Assembly (NCBI RefSeq): GCF_916618885.1
Contig: NZ_CAKAKH010000001.1
Location: 682,001 to 746,000, forward strand
Length of the DNA stretch: 64,000 nucleotides
From: Marinilactibacillus sp. Marseille-P9653
GTDB taxonomy: Bacteria; Bacillota; Bacilli; Lactobacillales; Carnobacteriaceae_A
Direction of reading: 5' to 3'
Positions within the stretch are counted from its first letter, which is position 1; every line of letters starts with the position of its first letter. Positions 44,540 to 52,874 of the stretch are shown here, in pieces. The translations under genes were made by a program, and so were the position numbers. The notes beneath the pieces are model-generated. The model was not told where the DNA came from. It made no database searches and saw only the letters and a program-made list of their open reading frames with translations.

Positions 44540-45052
44540 ATGCAGAGAACTAAAAGCCATAGCGCATTACTGGCCAAACGTAACGGAGAGAACTTTGAAA
44601 GATTAATTGAAATGACCTGCGCCTATTACTCAAAAATGGGCGTAGCATATATTCAAAAGACACCAGAGCCTATGAAGGTAATCGCTGTACTTGATAAAGT
44701 CAAAGGTCACTTTAGAGCGCATTACGAAAAGAAAGCTCAACCAGATTTTACTGGTACGCTTAAAAGTGGTAAATCAGTCGTATTTGAAGCGAAACACACA
44801 GAAGGTACAAACATACCGTTTAAACGCATTATCGAGGAGCAAGAGCGAGATTTAAGACTACACGACCACTTAGGAGCTGTAGCATTCGTTCTAATCAGTT
44901 TCAAGATGAAGCATTTCTATGCAGTGCCTTATAAGGACTGGATACACATGAAAGAGACTAGCGGTAAGAAATCAGTTAATCAAGATGATTTAGCTAAGTA
45001 CCAGGTGTCGACCGATAGAGGTTATTTGAGTATTTTGGAGGGATTGGAATGA
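44540..45052 (+). CDS. recU: Holliday junction resolvase, RecU type
   Basis: Phage homologue of RecU, 170 residues. RecU-family marks are the N-terminal GENFERLIEMTCAYY, the metal-binding region with QPDFTGTL and VVFEAKHTEG, and IIEEQERDLRLHDHLGAVAFVLISF. It cleaves four-way junctions and may resolve replication or recombination intermediates before packaging. It is shorter than the host enzyme because it lacks the N-terminal extension. The stop overlaps the next gene by 4 bases. Confidence 0.9.
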   Translation: MQRTKSHSALLAKRNGENFERLIEMTCAYYSKMGVAYIQKTPEPMKVIAVLDKVKGHFRAHYEKKAQPDFTGTLKSGKSVVFEAKHTEGTNIPFKRIIEEQERDLRLHDHLGAVAFVLISFKMKHFYAVPYKDWIHMKETSGKKSVNQDDLAKYQVSTDRGYLSILEGLE

Positions 45053-45834
45053 ATAAGCAAGAAGTGATCAATGATTTAAAAGGAGAAATGATGGTAGGCA
45101 CAATGCTGGAACATATTTTCGACAATAATAAAGCTGCTGATTTTAGAAGAGTTTTCAACGGCGCTTTAGAACTAGCTATCGAAATAGTTGATCAATTAGA
45201 CGAACCGGAAATAACAGAAGAACAAGCACTGAATAAATTAGCTGAAACGTTGCCTATAAGTTCTGAACAATTATCTTCAAACATTCGAAAGTTAGTTGTG
45301 CATGGTGGTACTGTAAGTTATGGGTTAAGAGTTGAAGATGCTGCGGAAATGATAGCTGATAACATTCGCCTTTCAGAATTGGAACAACAAATCAAAGGAG
45401 TAAGCGGAATGGATTTAGAGCAGGTGAAGGATGAGTTTGTTAGCGGGAAGTTGGTGGTTGGGGAGAAAGTGGTTGTCCCTCAGTTTGTGGCTGATTGGAT
45501 AGAAGAACACAAAGAAGATTTCAGCTTATTATGGGTGGCTCAAGAAATCTCAGAAGGCCTTGTGAATTTAGATGTAGATAATTGGGCTGATAATAATTTT
45601 GATTCATTTGCTAAAGCTTGGCTAAACGGCTACGAAGTCGAGAAAGAAACACGCTATCTTATGCCTGTTCCGTATCAGAAATCGGATCAAGTCTACTATT
45701 GCGGAATTGGGGATAACATCCAAACGAAATGGTCGGCAGATAAACATCAGCACCACAAATATACGCAAGAAGAACTAGATAATCACTTCCCTGATATTAA
45801 GCATATGGCGATTGAGGTGAAAGACCATGAATGA
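45049..45834 (+). CDS. Hypothetical phage protein with C-terminal DUF1642
   Basis: Protein of 261 residues. The first 100 residues are helical and unassigned. About 125-255 matches DUF1642, a family found only in phages of lactic acid bacteria and relatives (KVVVPQFVADWIEEHKE, then FAKAWLNGYEVEKETRY). The function of DUF1642 is unknown. The junction between the two parts at MDLEQVKDEFVSGKLVVGEK looks like a domain boundary or old fusion. The end overlaps the next small gene by 8 bases. Confidence 0.7.
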   Translation: MNKQEVINDLKGEMMVGTMLEHIFDNNKAADFRRVFNGALELAIEIVDQLDEPEITEEQALNKLAETLPISSEQLSSNIRKLVVHGGTVSYGLRVEDAAEMIADNIRLSELEQQIKGVSGMDLEQVKDEFVSGKLVVGEKVVVPQFVADWIEEHKEDFSLLWVAQEISEGLVNLDVDNWADNNFDSFAKAWLNGYEVEKETRYLMPVPYQKSDQVYYCGIGDNIQTKWSADKHQHHKYTQEELDNHFPDIKHMAIEVKDHE

Positions 45835-45973
45835 ACGATATAAAAAAATCGCACTCTTAAACGTGTTCGGTGTCATGGTAAGCGTGGCATTGGGTAATTA
45901 TGTCATTGCCTTCTTGAATTTGATTGCAGCAGCATCTGTTTATATTACCGGGAGAATCGAGGTCAAAAGATGA
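45827..45973 (+). CDS. Small membrane protein
   Basis: A 48-residue protein with two short hydrophobic stretches (IALLNVFGVMVSVALG and YVIAFLNLIAAASVYI) and charged ends (MNERYKK, RIEVKR). The first ATG at 45827 overlaps the DUF1642 stop and the stop overlaps the next ATG (ATGA at 45970), the pattern of a translated gene. No family is assigned. Confidence 0.55.
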   Translation: MNERYKKIALLNVFGVMVSVALGNYVIAFLNLIAAASVYITGRIEVKR

Positions 45974-46173
45974 CTTACGCTGAACGAATAAGCAAAGCGC
46001 TAGATAAATTGCCTAACGAAATATCATTGAAAGTAGCTACAGATATCGACAAGCGAATATCTGATTGGCTTTCAGGAGATGGCCACAAAGCGGATGATCC
46101 GTATATTCTTCAGCAAGTGAGATTTGCTGAAAATGCAGTTAAAGTATATGAAAAGAAAGAAGGGTTAAAATGA
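45970..46173 (+). CDS. Hypothetical phage protein (DUF6877-like)
   Basis: A 67-residue protein. The spacing of ISDWLSGDGHKADDPYILQQ resembles a small phage family annotated as DUF6877, a tentative match. No catalytic residues stand out. It overlaps genes on both sides by 4 bases, consistent with translational coupling. Confidence 0.55.
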   Translation: MTYAERISKALDKLPNEISLKVATDIDKRISDWLSGDGHKADDPYILQQVRFAENAVKVYEKKEGLK

Positions 46174-46394
46174 GTTTGTTTAATTTAATTATGGCAGGGG
46201 TTATCCTGTACATCTTCGGTGTTCTGATTTATTTCACAGTAGAGGTGTGTAAGCAATTCAGCTTAGATAACAAGTTGAAGAACGCAAAAACGATTAATGA
46301 GATCATGCGGACCAATAACGAGAATATAAGAATCAGACTACAAACGGAAGAAATGCAGAAAGAAAAGGGATGCTATGGAAATAGAAAGACTTGA
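46170..46394 (+). CDS. Small single-span membrane protein
   Basis: A 74-residue protein with an N-terminal hydrophobic helix (LFNLIMAGVILYIFGVLIYF) followed by a charged cytoplasmic coiled coil with Asn/Lys/Glu. It resembles small phage proteins of unknown role. It overlaps neighbours on both sides by 4 and 20 bases. Confidence 0.55.
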   Translation: MSLFNLIMAGVILYIFGVLIYFTVEVCKQFSLDNKLKNAKTINEIMRTNNENIRIRLQTEEMQKEKGCYGNRKT

Positions 46395-46560
46395 TATAGC
46401 TACGGATCAGATAACTGGCAAGCCGTTAGATAATTGTGTGGTGCTAGTATCTGATGGGAAAGTGAAATTAGTACAGTTGACGGACTTTATGGAATTGAAG
46501 ATCAAAAGCAATGATGGTAAAATTACTTTAGTAGAAAATGTTGAAAAACATTTATTTTAA
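46375..46560 (+). CDS. Hypothetical small phage protein
   Basis: A 61-residue protein with a beta-rich look: two parallel motifs, NCVVLVSDGKVKLVQL and KIKSNDGKITLVENV. Its ATG lies within the preceding gene, and a strong terminator starts 19 nt after its stop, so it is the last gene of the early operon. No function is known. Confidence 0.55.
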   Translation: MEIERLDIATDQITGKPLDNCVVLVSDGKVKLVQLTDFMELKIKSNDGKITLVENVEKHLF

Positions 46561-46578
46561 TATGCTGACCGAGAACCG

Positions 46579-46627
46579 GAGGCACTGAGTAGACTCATTA
46601 CGAGTTTATTCGGTGCCTCTTTTTTTA
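46579..46627 (+). terminator. Terminator at the end of the early phage operon
   Basis: GAGGCAC pairs with GTGCCTC over a 27-nt loop that itself contains ACTC/GAGT pairing, followed by seven T. It separates the early genes from the ArpU-type regulator, whose ribosome site begins 9 nt later. Confidence 0.88.
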
Positions 46628-46648
46628 TCTGATAAAGGGGAGATTACT

Positions 46649-47074
46649 ATGCTGGAGTTATTTATGGGGATCAACAAAGAGATAACCAAAGACAACGCGG
46701 ATGAGTTGATGAAGCTTTATAGACGATTACTTAGAATGGCTGATAAAGAGTTCACTCCTAAAATGACAGCTACTTACTCATTTGAGCCCAAATCATATAC
46801 AGGTACGAATCCTGACACGATTGGGGATGCCGTTACTCGTAAAATAGTCGCTCAGCAAGAGCTGAATAAAATAGTAGAAGCCATAAATAAATTGAATAGC
46901 TATAATAGACAGCTTTTATACTTAAAGTACATGAATAAGGTAGAGTTATCAGACGTAAAGATTTATACAGAGCTAGCCATGAGTGAAAGTACGTTTTACC
47001 GTGAGTTAGAGAAGGCGCAGTTGGAACTGGCAGAAGCATACGAAGGTGGCGAATTGCTGAGTTATTATCTTTGA
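46649..47074 (+). CDS. ArpU-family phage late transcription regulator
   Basis: Protein of 141 residues with a sigma-70 region-4-like C-terminal helix-turn-helix (YNRQLLYLKYMNKVELSDVKIY, then LAMSESTFYRELEKAQLELAEAY). ArpU-type proteins sit just before terminase genes and activate the late operon. ATG 46649 follows AAAGGGGAG; the longer reading from 46613 would start inside the terminator. Directly after its stop lie two tandem TTTTGGGAGA repeats, a candidate binding site. Confidence 0.88.
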   Translation: MLELFMGINKEITKDNADELMKLYRRLLRMADKEFTPKMTATYSFEPKSYTGTNPDTIGDAVTRKIVAQQELNKIVEAINKLNSYNRQLLYLKYMNKVELSDVKIYTELAMSESTFYRELEKAQLELAEAYEGGELLSYYL

Positions 47075-47078
47075 ATTA

Positions 47079-47099
47079 TTTTGGGAGACTTTTGGGAGA
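47079..47099 (+). repeat. Tandem TTTTGGGAGA repeat downstream of the ArpU-type gene
   Basis: TTTTGGGAGA at 47079-47088 and again at 47090-47099, an 11-bp period (one helical turn), begins 5 nt after the stop codon of the late regulator. It is upstream of the whole late region and could be the activator's operator. A weak -10-like TATGAT lies at 47156-47161. Confidence 0.6.
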
Positions 47100-47254
47100 A
47101 TTATGAGCGAGAACTGACAGAAACATGAAAGGGAATAAGAGGATATAGCTGTTATTATGATAGTGTGCTTTAAATAGCACAGGCATTTGCGATACCTCCT
47201 TTATTTTAGTTAGTCTTACTTGCGGAAACGAGTTGAGACTTTCGGTATATACGT
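47100..47254 (+). promoter_or_regulatory. Late-region control segment
   Basis: About 155 bp without a gene between the late regulator and the first late gene. It contains a palindrome TGTGCT-TTAAAT-AGCACA at 47164-47181 and the -10-like TATGAT just before it, but no consensus -35, consistent with an activator-dependent late promoter. A packaging start site (cos or pac) could also lie here; it cannot be recognised by eye. Confidence 0.4.
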
Positions 47255-47283
47255 AAAGCACTTACAATCGTAGGTGCTTTTTT
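47255..47283 (+). terminator. Terminator-like hairpin before the first late gene
   Basis: AAAGCACTTAC pairs with GTAGGTGCTTT over a short AATC loop, followed by TTTT. If a late promoter lies upstream, this could be the target of an antitermination-type control. Confidence 0.75.
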
Positions 47284-47311
47284 GTATAATCAAAAGAAAG
47301 GGAGTGGTAAT

Positions 47312-47599
47312 TTGATTATTAGAATAGGCAATAGAGTTTTTCAAGAGTTTCAAGCAAAATCCGGGGATGTTGTTACTTCAAATATGAGTAAACATTTCAA
47401 GGCTTTTATAGTAGATGAAGAGAATCACAAAAAATTTTTAATTGACGAAGAGTATGAAATGATTGAGGATAAATATATAAATGATAGCGACGGTGTTAGT
47501 ATACCTGCTAAAGGACTGTATTATATAGTTAGCGAAGCTTCTAATAATATGCCACTAAGAGCAGCGGATGCTAGACTATATGAAATAAAAGACTCCTAA
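47312..47599 (+). CDS. Hypothetical late-region protein
   Basis: Protein of 95 residues with a beta-rich pattern and no recognised domain. The TTG at 47312 was preferred because GAAAGGGAG lies 7 nt upstream; the TTG at 47282 would start within the terminator. It is placed between two hairpins just before the terminase genes, where phages often carry HNH endonucleases or small regulators, but it has no HNH motif. Confidence 0.6.
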   Translation: MIIRIGNRVFQEFQAKSGDVVTSNMSKHFKAFIVDEENHKKFLIDEEYEMIEDKYINDSDGVSIPAKGLYYIVSEASNNMPLRAADARLYEIKDS

Positions 47600-47612
47600 C
47601 AGGGTCTTTTTT
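47587..47612 (+). terminator. Short terminator before the terminase genes
   Basis: AAAAGAC pairs with GTCTTTT over a 10-nt loop with T-run, overlapping the end of the upstream gene. The stem is short, so it may be only partly effective. Confidence 0.65.
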
Positions 47613-47661
47613 GTACATAGGATTACAAAACAAACACAGATTATTTGGAGGTGGTGGAGAT

Positions 47662-48393
47662 GTGCCTAGAAAGAGAAATCCGAAACGTGATCAAGCGTAT
47701 CGACTATGGATAGAATCCAATAAAGAAAAGAAACTTAAGGATATTGCCAACGAAATAGACGCATCTCCATCAACTGTTAGAAAGTGGAAATCAGAAGATA
47801 ATTGGGATGAAGAAACGAAAAGGAACGCTCCGATTGAAAAGGAGCGTTACGATTCAATGCGCGGTAATAAGAACGCTAAAGGTAATTCTGGAGGTAAAGC
47901 TCCACCTGGCAATAAGAACGCAGTCACTCATGGTCTCTTCGCTAAGTGGTTACCACAAGAAACGCAGGAAATTATGGAGACGTTACAAGATAGAACAGAA
48001 GCCGATATGCTTTGGGACTCAATCATGTTCCAGTATACGGCTATTTTGCGTTCTCAGAAGATTATGTTTGTTGTTGACCAGGATGACACGACTAAAGAAC
48101 AAACACAATACGGATTCGGTGAAGCTGGTTCAGATAAGTACGAATATCAATATGCTTGGGATAAACAAGCTACCTTCTTATCCGCTCAATCTAGAGCGCT
48201 TAGTACACTTTCGAATCTTATTAAGCGGTTTGTGTCTATGACTGATGAAGCAGACGAGAGAAGACAGAAACTAGAGCTGATGAAGCATCAAATCGACAAG
48301 ACGAAAGCAGAAGCTGATCGAATTAAAGAAGATCATGGTGATGACATAGAGGAGATTGTTATCGTGGATGAATGGACTGATTCGGATGCTTAA
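47662..48393 (+). CDS. Terminase small subunit
   Basis: DNA-recognition subunit of the packaging motor, 243 residues from GTG 47662, which follows GGAGGTGGTGGAG. The N-terminal helix-turn-helix (RDQAYRLWIESNKEKKLKDIA and DASPSTVRKWKSEDNW) binds the packaging site. The glycine/asparagine-rich GNKNAKGNSGGKAPPGNKNAVTHG region and the helical oligomerisation part are typical of PBSX-like small subunits. The large-subunit gene overlaps its end. Confidence 0.9.
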   Translation: MPRKRNPKRDQAYRLWIESNKEKKLKDIANEIDASPSTVRKWKSEDNWDEETKRNAPIEKERYDSMRGNKNAKGNSGGKAPPGNKNAVTHGLFAKWLPQETQEIMETLQDRTEADMLWDSIMFQYTAILRSQKIMFVVDQDDTTKEQTQYGFGEAGSDKYEYQYAWDKQATFLSAQSRALSTLSNLIKRFVSMTDEADERRQKLELMKHQIDKTKAEADRIKEDHGDDIEEIVIVDEWTDSDA

Positions 48394-49696
48394 ACAAAAA
48401 CGCAAGATCGTGTTCAAAGTCCAAGAAAATATCAATCCCCACTTTAAAGAGGTCTGGCAGTCTAAAAAACCTTACAATATTTTAAAAGGTGGCCGGAACT
48501 CCTTTAAGTCTTCAGTTATTGCTTTGAAACTCGTATTTATGATGATAGCTTATATTCTAAAGGGTCAGAAAGCAAATGTCGTGATTGTTCGTAAGGTTGG
48601 TAACACGATTCGTGATTCGGTTTTTAACAAGATTCAATGGGCTTTAAAGCTATTTGGTATGATGAATAAATTTAGCACAACAGTGTCACCTTTTAAAATC
48701 ACTCATAAGCGAACCGGATCTACCTTCTATTTCTACGGTCAGGATGATTTCCAAAAGCTTAAATCGAATGATATTGAAGATATTATAGCTGTTTGGTATG
48801 AAGAGGCTGCAGAATTTAAGAGTAAAGAAGAGTTTGATCAATCGAATATCACGTTTATGCGGCAAAAACATGTTTTAGCACCATATGTTCAATTCTTTTG
48901 GTCCTATAACCCACCTAGAAATCCGTACCATTGGATAAATGAGTGGGCTGACCAGATGCTGAACAAGCCAAATTACTTAGTCCATGTATCTACCTATTTG
49001 GATGATGAATTAGGCTTCGTTACTGATCAAATGCTTGAAGATATCGAGCTTATTAAAACTAACGATTATGATTATTACCGCTATATTTATTTAGGTGAAG
49101 CTGTTGGTCTTGGTACTAATGTCTATAACATGTCGCTGTTTAACATGATAAAAGAGCTGCCTAGTGATGATCCAGTCGTCGACGTAGCTTACAGTTTAGA
49201 CGTTGGGCATCAAACAAGTGCAACAATCGCTGGTTGCTTTGGAATTACAGCAAAAGGAAACGTCATTCTTTTAGACACTTGGTACTACAGTCCTGAAGGA
49301 AGAGTGAAGAAGAAAGCACCAAGTGAATTATCTAAAGACGTTCACGACTTCGTTAAAAGTAAAGGCTACAGTGTTTATAAGAGAACGATTGATAGTGCTG
49401 AGGGTGGTTTTAGAAATCAGTATCGCTTAGATTACGGCATCATGTGGCATGGGGTAGGTAAGAAAGAAAAACACATTATGATTGATTACACTCACGACCT
49501 TTTAGCTCAGGGTCGTTTTTTTGTACTCGACGTACCAGGTAACAAGATTTTCATTGAACAATGTAAGAAATATGAATGGGATGCATCCACCATGCATAGT
49601 GATAGTCCTAAAGTTATCAAAGAAGATGACCATGCACCGGATATGTTCCAGTATTTTGTTACGGATAACTTGAGACGATTGAGACTGAAACAATAA
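48386..49696 (+). CDS. Terminase large subunit (PBSX family)
   Basis: ATPase and nuclease that cuts concatemeric phage DNA and pumps it into proheads; 436 residues from ATG 48386, which overlaps the small-subunit stop (ATGCTTAA). Walker A-like GGRNSFKSS lies near residue 37 and Walker B with catalytic Glu at VWYEEAAEF. Nuclease acidic residues are in SLDVGHQTSATIAG, TIDSAEGG and DHAPDMFQY. An alternative start is ATG 48368 after GAGGAG at a long 13-nt spacing. Confidence 0.94.
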   Translation: MLKQKRKIVFKVQENINPHFKEVWQSKKPYNILKGGRNSFKSSVIALKLVFMMIAYILKGQKANVVIVRKVGNTIRDSVFNKIQWALKLFGMMNKFSTTVSPFKITHKRTGSTFYFYGQDDFQKLKSNDIEDIIAVWYEEAAEFKSKEEFDQSNITFMRQKHVLAPYVQFFWSYNPPRNPYHWINEWADQMLNKPNYLVHVSTYLDDELGFVTDQMLEDIELIKTNDYDYYRYIYLGEAVGLGTNVYNMSLFNMIKELPSDDPVVDVAYSLDVGHQTSATIAGCFGITAKGNVILLDTWYYSPEGRVKKKAPSELSKDVHDFVKSKGYSVYKRTIDSAEGGFRNQYRLDYGIMWHGVGKKEKHIMIDYTHDLLAQGRFFVLDVPGNKIFIEQCKKYEWDASTMHSDSPKVIKEDDHAPDMFQYFVTDNLRRLRLKQ

Positions 49697-49722
49697 TTAA
49701 ATCACTGAAAGGTGGTGAAGCC

Positions 49723-51237
49723 ATGTGGCGACAAATAAAAAACTTCACGAAAGGAGTGATGAAGAAGTTGGGACTAGTCAAAGATTTAAAAAGAATCGAA
49801 GATCACAAGCAGATTAATGTAGACGAAAACGAATATGGCACAATAGAGTTCAACAAACGACTTTATCAAGGATATGTTAGAGAATGGCACGATCTCAGAT
49901 ATCTCAATACGAATCAGAAAATTGTTGAGAGACGGCAAAAGACATTAAATATGCCTAAAGTGCTCGCTAAAAAGATGGCCAGACTCGTAATGAACGAAGG
50001 AGTTAACATCTCGCTTGCTAAGGACTCCGATAAGAAACAACAGTGGGAAAGAGTCCAAGATGTATTCACTTCTAACAAATTCATTCGTGAGTTGCAGCGC
50101 TACCTAGAGTACATGTTTGCGATGGGTGGAGTTGCGCTAGAAATTTACTTGGATGGCGATCAACCGAAGATTGCTTATGCAACTGCAGATGCATTCTTCC
50201 CAATCAGTAGCGACACAGAACAAGTAGATGAAGCTGTCATCGCGAATCAGTTTAGAAAGGGAGAATATGTCTATACTCTCTTAAAGTGGCATGAGTGGGG
50301 TGAATATGGCAAATTCAACTACCGAATTAAAAATGAGCTGTATAGATCTAAAGAGTTTGGTACTATTGGAGAGAAGACGAATTTAAAAGAAGCGTTCGAT
50401 GACATGGAGAAAGTTACATTCTTCAATCGTGAAACGCCACTATTTATTTATATGAAGCCTAACGAAGCAAATAACAAGAGTATCACTAGTCCATTAGGGC
50501 TTTCAATGTTTGACGTGGCTTATGATACTATGCAGATGCTTGATGTGATGTATGACTTTTGGTATACAGAATTTAGGCTAGGTAAAAGACGAGTAGCTGT
50601 TCCGGAGCATCTTGTAAAAACAGCTCATGATGAGAATGGCCGGCCGTATATTTACTTTGATGATTCAGAAGAGTTATTTTTAGCTATGAACTCACAAGAA
50701 ATGGACGAAATGCAAGTAAAAGATCTAACCATCGATTTGAGAGTAGAAGACGTTACAAAGTCTATTCAGTCGATGCTAGATATCTTGAGCATGCAAGTAG
50801 GGCTCTCTCCTGGTACATTTACTTTTACTCAACAAGGAATGAAAACTGCTACTCAAGTAGTTAGTGAGAACAGCGAGACCTATCAAACAAGATCCAGTCA
50901 TCTATCTATCGTTGAAGATGCACTAAGAGATCTTATTGTTGCTGTTTACGAAGTGGTTACTATGACTGATGAAGAAGAGGGTGAACGACTTGATCGCATG
51001 GATATCTCTATCGACTTTAATGATGGTGTCTTTACGGATAGTCAATCACTTTATGCCTATTGGTCGCAAGGTTTCAAAGATGGCCTAGTACCTAAGAAAG
51101 AGACCATTAAACGTATTTATAAGTTATCTGATGACGAAGCAGAAGAATGGATGCAAGAGATCTCTGCCGCAGGAAGACAAGAAGTTGTGAATCGTCGTCA
51201 AGCAATAGCGCAGGCTGAATTGGAGATTGAGACATGA
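49723..51237 (+). CDS. Portal protein (SPP1 gp6 / A118 type)
   Basis: Forms the dodecameric DNA entry channel at one capsid vertex; 504 residues, normal for the family. Landmarks include YLEYMFAMGGVALEIYLDGD (about 125-145) and the helical PSPGTFTFTQQG-like region, here LSPGTFTFTQQGMKTATQV, which lies near the channel. GGTGGTG precedes the ATG. It overlaps the minor capsid gene by 4 bases. Confidence 0.92.
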   Translation: MWRQIKNFTKGVMKKLGLVKDLKRIEDHKQINVDENEYGTIEFNKRLYQGYVREWHDLRYLNTNQKIVERRQKTLNMPKVLAKKMARLVMNEGVNISLAKDSDKKQQWERVQDVFTSNKFIRELQRYLEYMFAMGGVALEIYLDGDQPKIAYATADAFFPISSDTEQVDEAVIANQFRKGEYVYTLLKWHEWGEYGKFNYRIKNELYRSKEFGTIGEKTNLKEAFDDMEKVTFFNRETPLFIYMKPNEANNKSITSPLGLSMFDVAYDTMQMLDVMYDFWYTEFRLGKRRVAVPEHLVKTAHDENGRPYIYFDDSEELFLAMNSQEMDEMQVKDLTIDLRVEDVTKSIQSMLDILSMQVGLSPGTFTFTQQGMKTATQVVSENSETYQTRSSHLSIVEDALRDLIVAVYEVVTMTDEEEGERLDRMDISIDFNDGVFTDSQSLYAYWSQGFKDGLVPKKETIKRIYKLSDDEAEEWMQEISAAGRQEVVNRRQAIAQAELEIET

Positions 51238-52130
51238 TAGCAGAACGGTACTTTAATATTGAATGGACGATTATTCAGTTGATTGTTAATTATCTAGAAC
51301 CTATTAAAGGTGAAACCGTCGTGACTTGGAAAGCGGATAGGCTGAACCAGGTAGATCAATTAACAGAGAACGTCATTGATTTGCTAGCGATAAATAAGAA
51401 TGCAATACAAAGAAGTGTTAAGACACAAGCTGAAAGGGCGTATGAGCTTGTCAGACTGCATCTGCTTGAGGAATTCGGTATTGAGGTTGAGTACGATCCA
51501 TCAATAGCTCAAGAAGCAGTTGAATATTTGAATCGAGACATAACTCGTGCTCTACCATCAACTAGCGAAGAATTGTATTTACAAGTTATTGAGCAAGTCG
51601 CTGGAGAGCCAAAAAAAGACGAACAAGAACTCTTTGAAGTGTTTGGGTCAATCACCTTGGCGAGTCTTGAAAAAGGACTGACGAGTGGGTTTATTCAATC
51701 TGACGGCGTTGTTTGGTCTTTGAAGCGAGTTGCGGCACAGATTGAGAAGAAAATTTACATCAATACGTATAATCGTTTCTTCGAGAAGTTGCGATTTAAC
51801 GGTGTCGAGTTGGTTAAGGTTCATAAGTTTGTAAAACCTCGTCCAGCTTGTGCTCATCTACAAGCCAGCGGAACGATTTGTATTGTACCTCGCACGGACG
51901 CTAGTCCTGAAAATCTAGTTTATCCAAATATTTGGGATGAAGAACATAGGTATGAACAACCTGGTGGCCACCGAGGATCTGACGGCAATTGTCGTCATGT
52001 ATGGCATGGGTTAAATGCTTCAAAGGACAAAACAAACAGACTTTATAATCCGATTGACGAGATATATCTTGCTTTAGAAGGTTATAGAATTAAGTTTATT
52101 AATAATTTGAATACTTTATTAGGTCATTAG
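51234..52130 (+). CDS. Phage minor capsid protein 2 (head morphogenesis)
   Basis: Protein of 298 residues matching the Phage_min_cap2 type found directly after portal in A118-like phages. The family signature is in the second half: HKFVKPRPACAHLQASGTIC and YEQPGGHRGSDGNCRHVWHG, a Cys/His-rich region that could bind metal or act in DNA ejection. The first half is helical. A terminator-like hairpin overlaps its last codons. Confidence 0.88.
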   Translation: MIAERYFNIEWTIIQLIVNYLEPIKGETVVTWKADRLNQVDQLTENVIDLLAINKNAIQRSVKTQAERAYELVRLHLLEEFGIEVEYDPSIAQEAVEYLNRDITRALPSTSEELYLQVIEQVAGEPKKDEQELFEVFGSITLASLEKGLTSGFIQSDGVVWSLKRVAAQIEKKIYINTYNRFFEKLRFNGVELVKVHKFVKPRPACAHLQASGTICIVPRTDASPENLVYPNIWDEEHRYEQPGGHRGSDGNCRHVWHGLNASKDKTNRLYNPIDEIYLALEGYRIKFINNLNTLLGH

Positions 52131-52150
52131 CTTATGCTGATGGCTTTTTT
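52123..52150 (+). terminator. Terminator-like hairpin after minor capsid protein 2
   Basis: GTCATTAGC pairs over its full length with GCTGATGGC (three G-T pairs), TTAT loop, then TTTTTT. It overlaps the stop codon of the minor capsid gene. The 110-nt leader after it contains another imperfect hairpin (GATAAGACA / TGTCTATC, about 52161-52185) before the scaffold ribosome site. It may adjust the ratio of portal-region to capsid transcripts. Confidence 0.75.
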
Positions 52151-52260
52151 CATGTCCTAGATAAGACATCTTAAACTGTCTATCGTGAGCCTTGACGTTA
52201 CATAGGCAATCCTTGATCGGTGTCGTTAACCGTAATCAAAAACGTAAAGGAGAATGGAAA

Positions 52261-52860
52261 ATGGAAAGAAGTTATTTAGAGAATTTAGGTTTGGAATCAG
52301 ATGTGATCAGTCAAATCATGAAAGAACATGGGAAGACAGTGAATCCGCTGAAAGAAAGCCTAGAAGATGCAGGTAAAGAGAAAAAGCAACTGGATGATCG
52401 TATCGCTCAGCATGAGCAACAGTTGGAGGAATTGAAAAAGAAACCAACTGACAGTGAGGGCTTGAATGATAAAATCGAACAGCTGCAGAAAGAAAACAAA
52501 GAACTCAAAGAAAGTAAAGAAGCTGAATTAGCTGAAGAACGACGAGTAAATAAAATCGCTCTATCAGTGAAAGGCTTAAATACTGCCGATGAAGACTTCG
52601 TTTCTGACAAATTGCGTAACTTACAACTGGATGAAGAGGGTAACTTGATTGATTTTGATAAACATGTGGATGTATTGAAAGAAAAACATCCCTTTTTGTT
52701 TGAGGGAGTCAAAGAAGAACCTAAAAAGCCTGGTAAGTGGTCGCAAGGTAACTCTACTGTAGAAAGTGGAGCAATGACGAAAGAAGACATTATGAAAGAG
52801 CCGGATGCGGGTAAACGACAACAACTAATCAGTGAGAATGCTCACTTGTTTAGACAATAG
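52261..52860 (+). CDS. Phage scaffolding protein (GP20 family)
   Basis: Helps assemble the prohead and is then removed; 199 residues. ATG 52261 follows AAAGGAGA. The layout is typical: a short N-terminal helix (LENLGLESDVISQIM), a highly charged coiled coil (about 25-95), and a C-terminal capsid-binding part ending ISENAHLFRQ. The extended reading upstream (from 52192) lacks a ribosome site. It directly precedes the major capsid gene. Confidence 0.92.
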   Translation: MERSYLENLGLESDVISQIMKEHGKTVNPLKESLEDAGKEKKQLDDRIAQHEQQLEELKKKPTDSEGLNDKIEQLQKENKELKESKEAELAEERRVNKIALSVKGLNTADEDFVSDKLRNLQLDEEGNLIDFDKHVDVLKEKHPFLFEGVKEEPKKPGKWSQGNSTVESGAMTKEDIMKEPDAGKRQQLISENAHLFRQ

Positions 52861-52874
52861 AGAGGAAAATGACA

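Noticed and set aside
47611-47661. N-terminal extension of the terminase small subunit
   Set aside because: The extension runs out of a hairpin and through the ribosome site GGAGGTGGTGGAG; GTG 47662 is far better placed.
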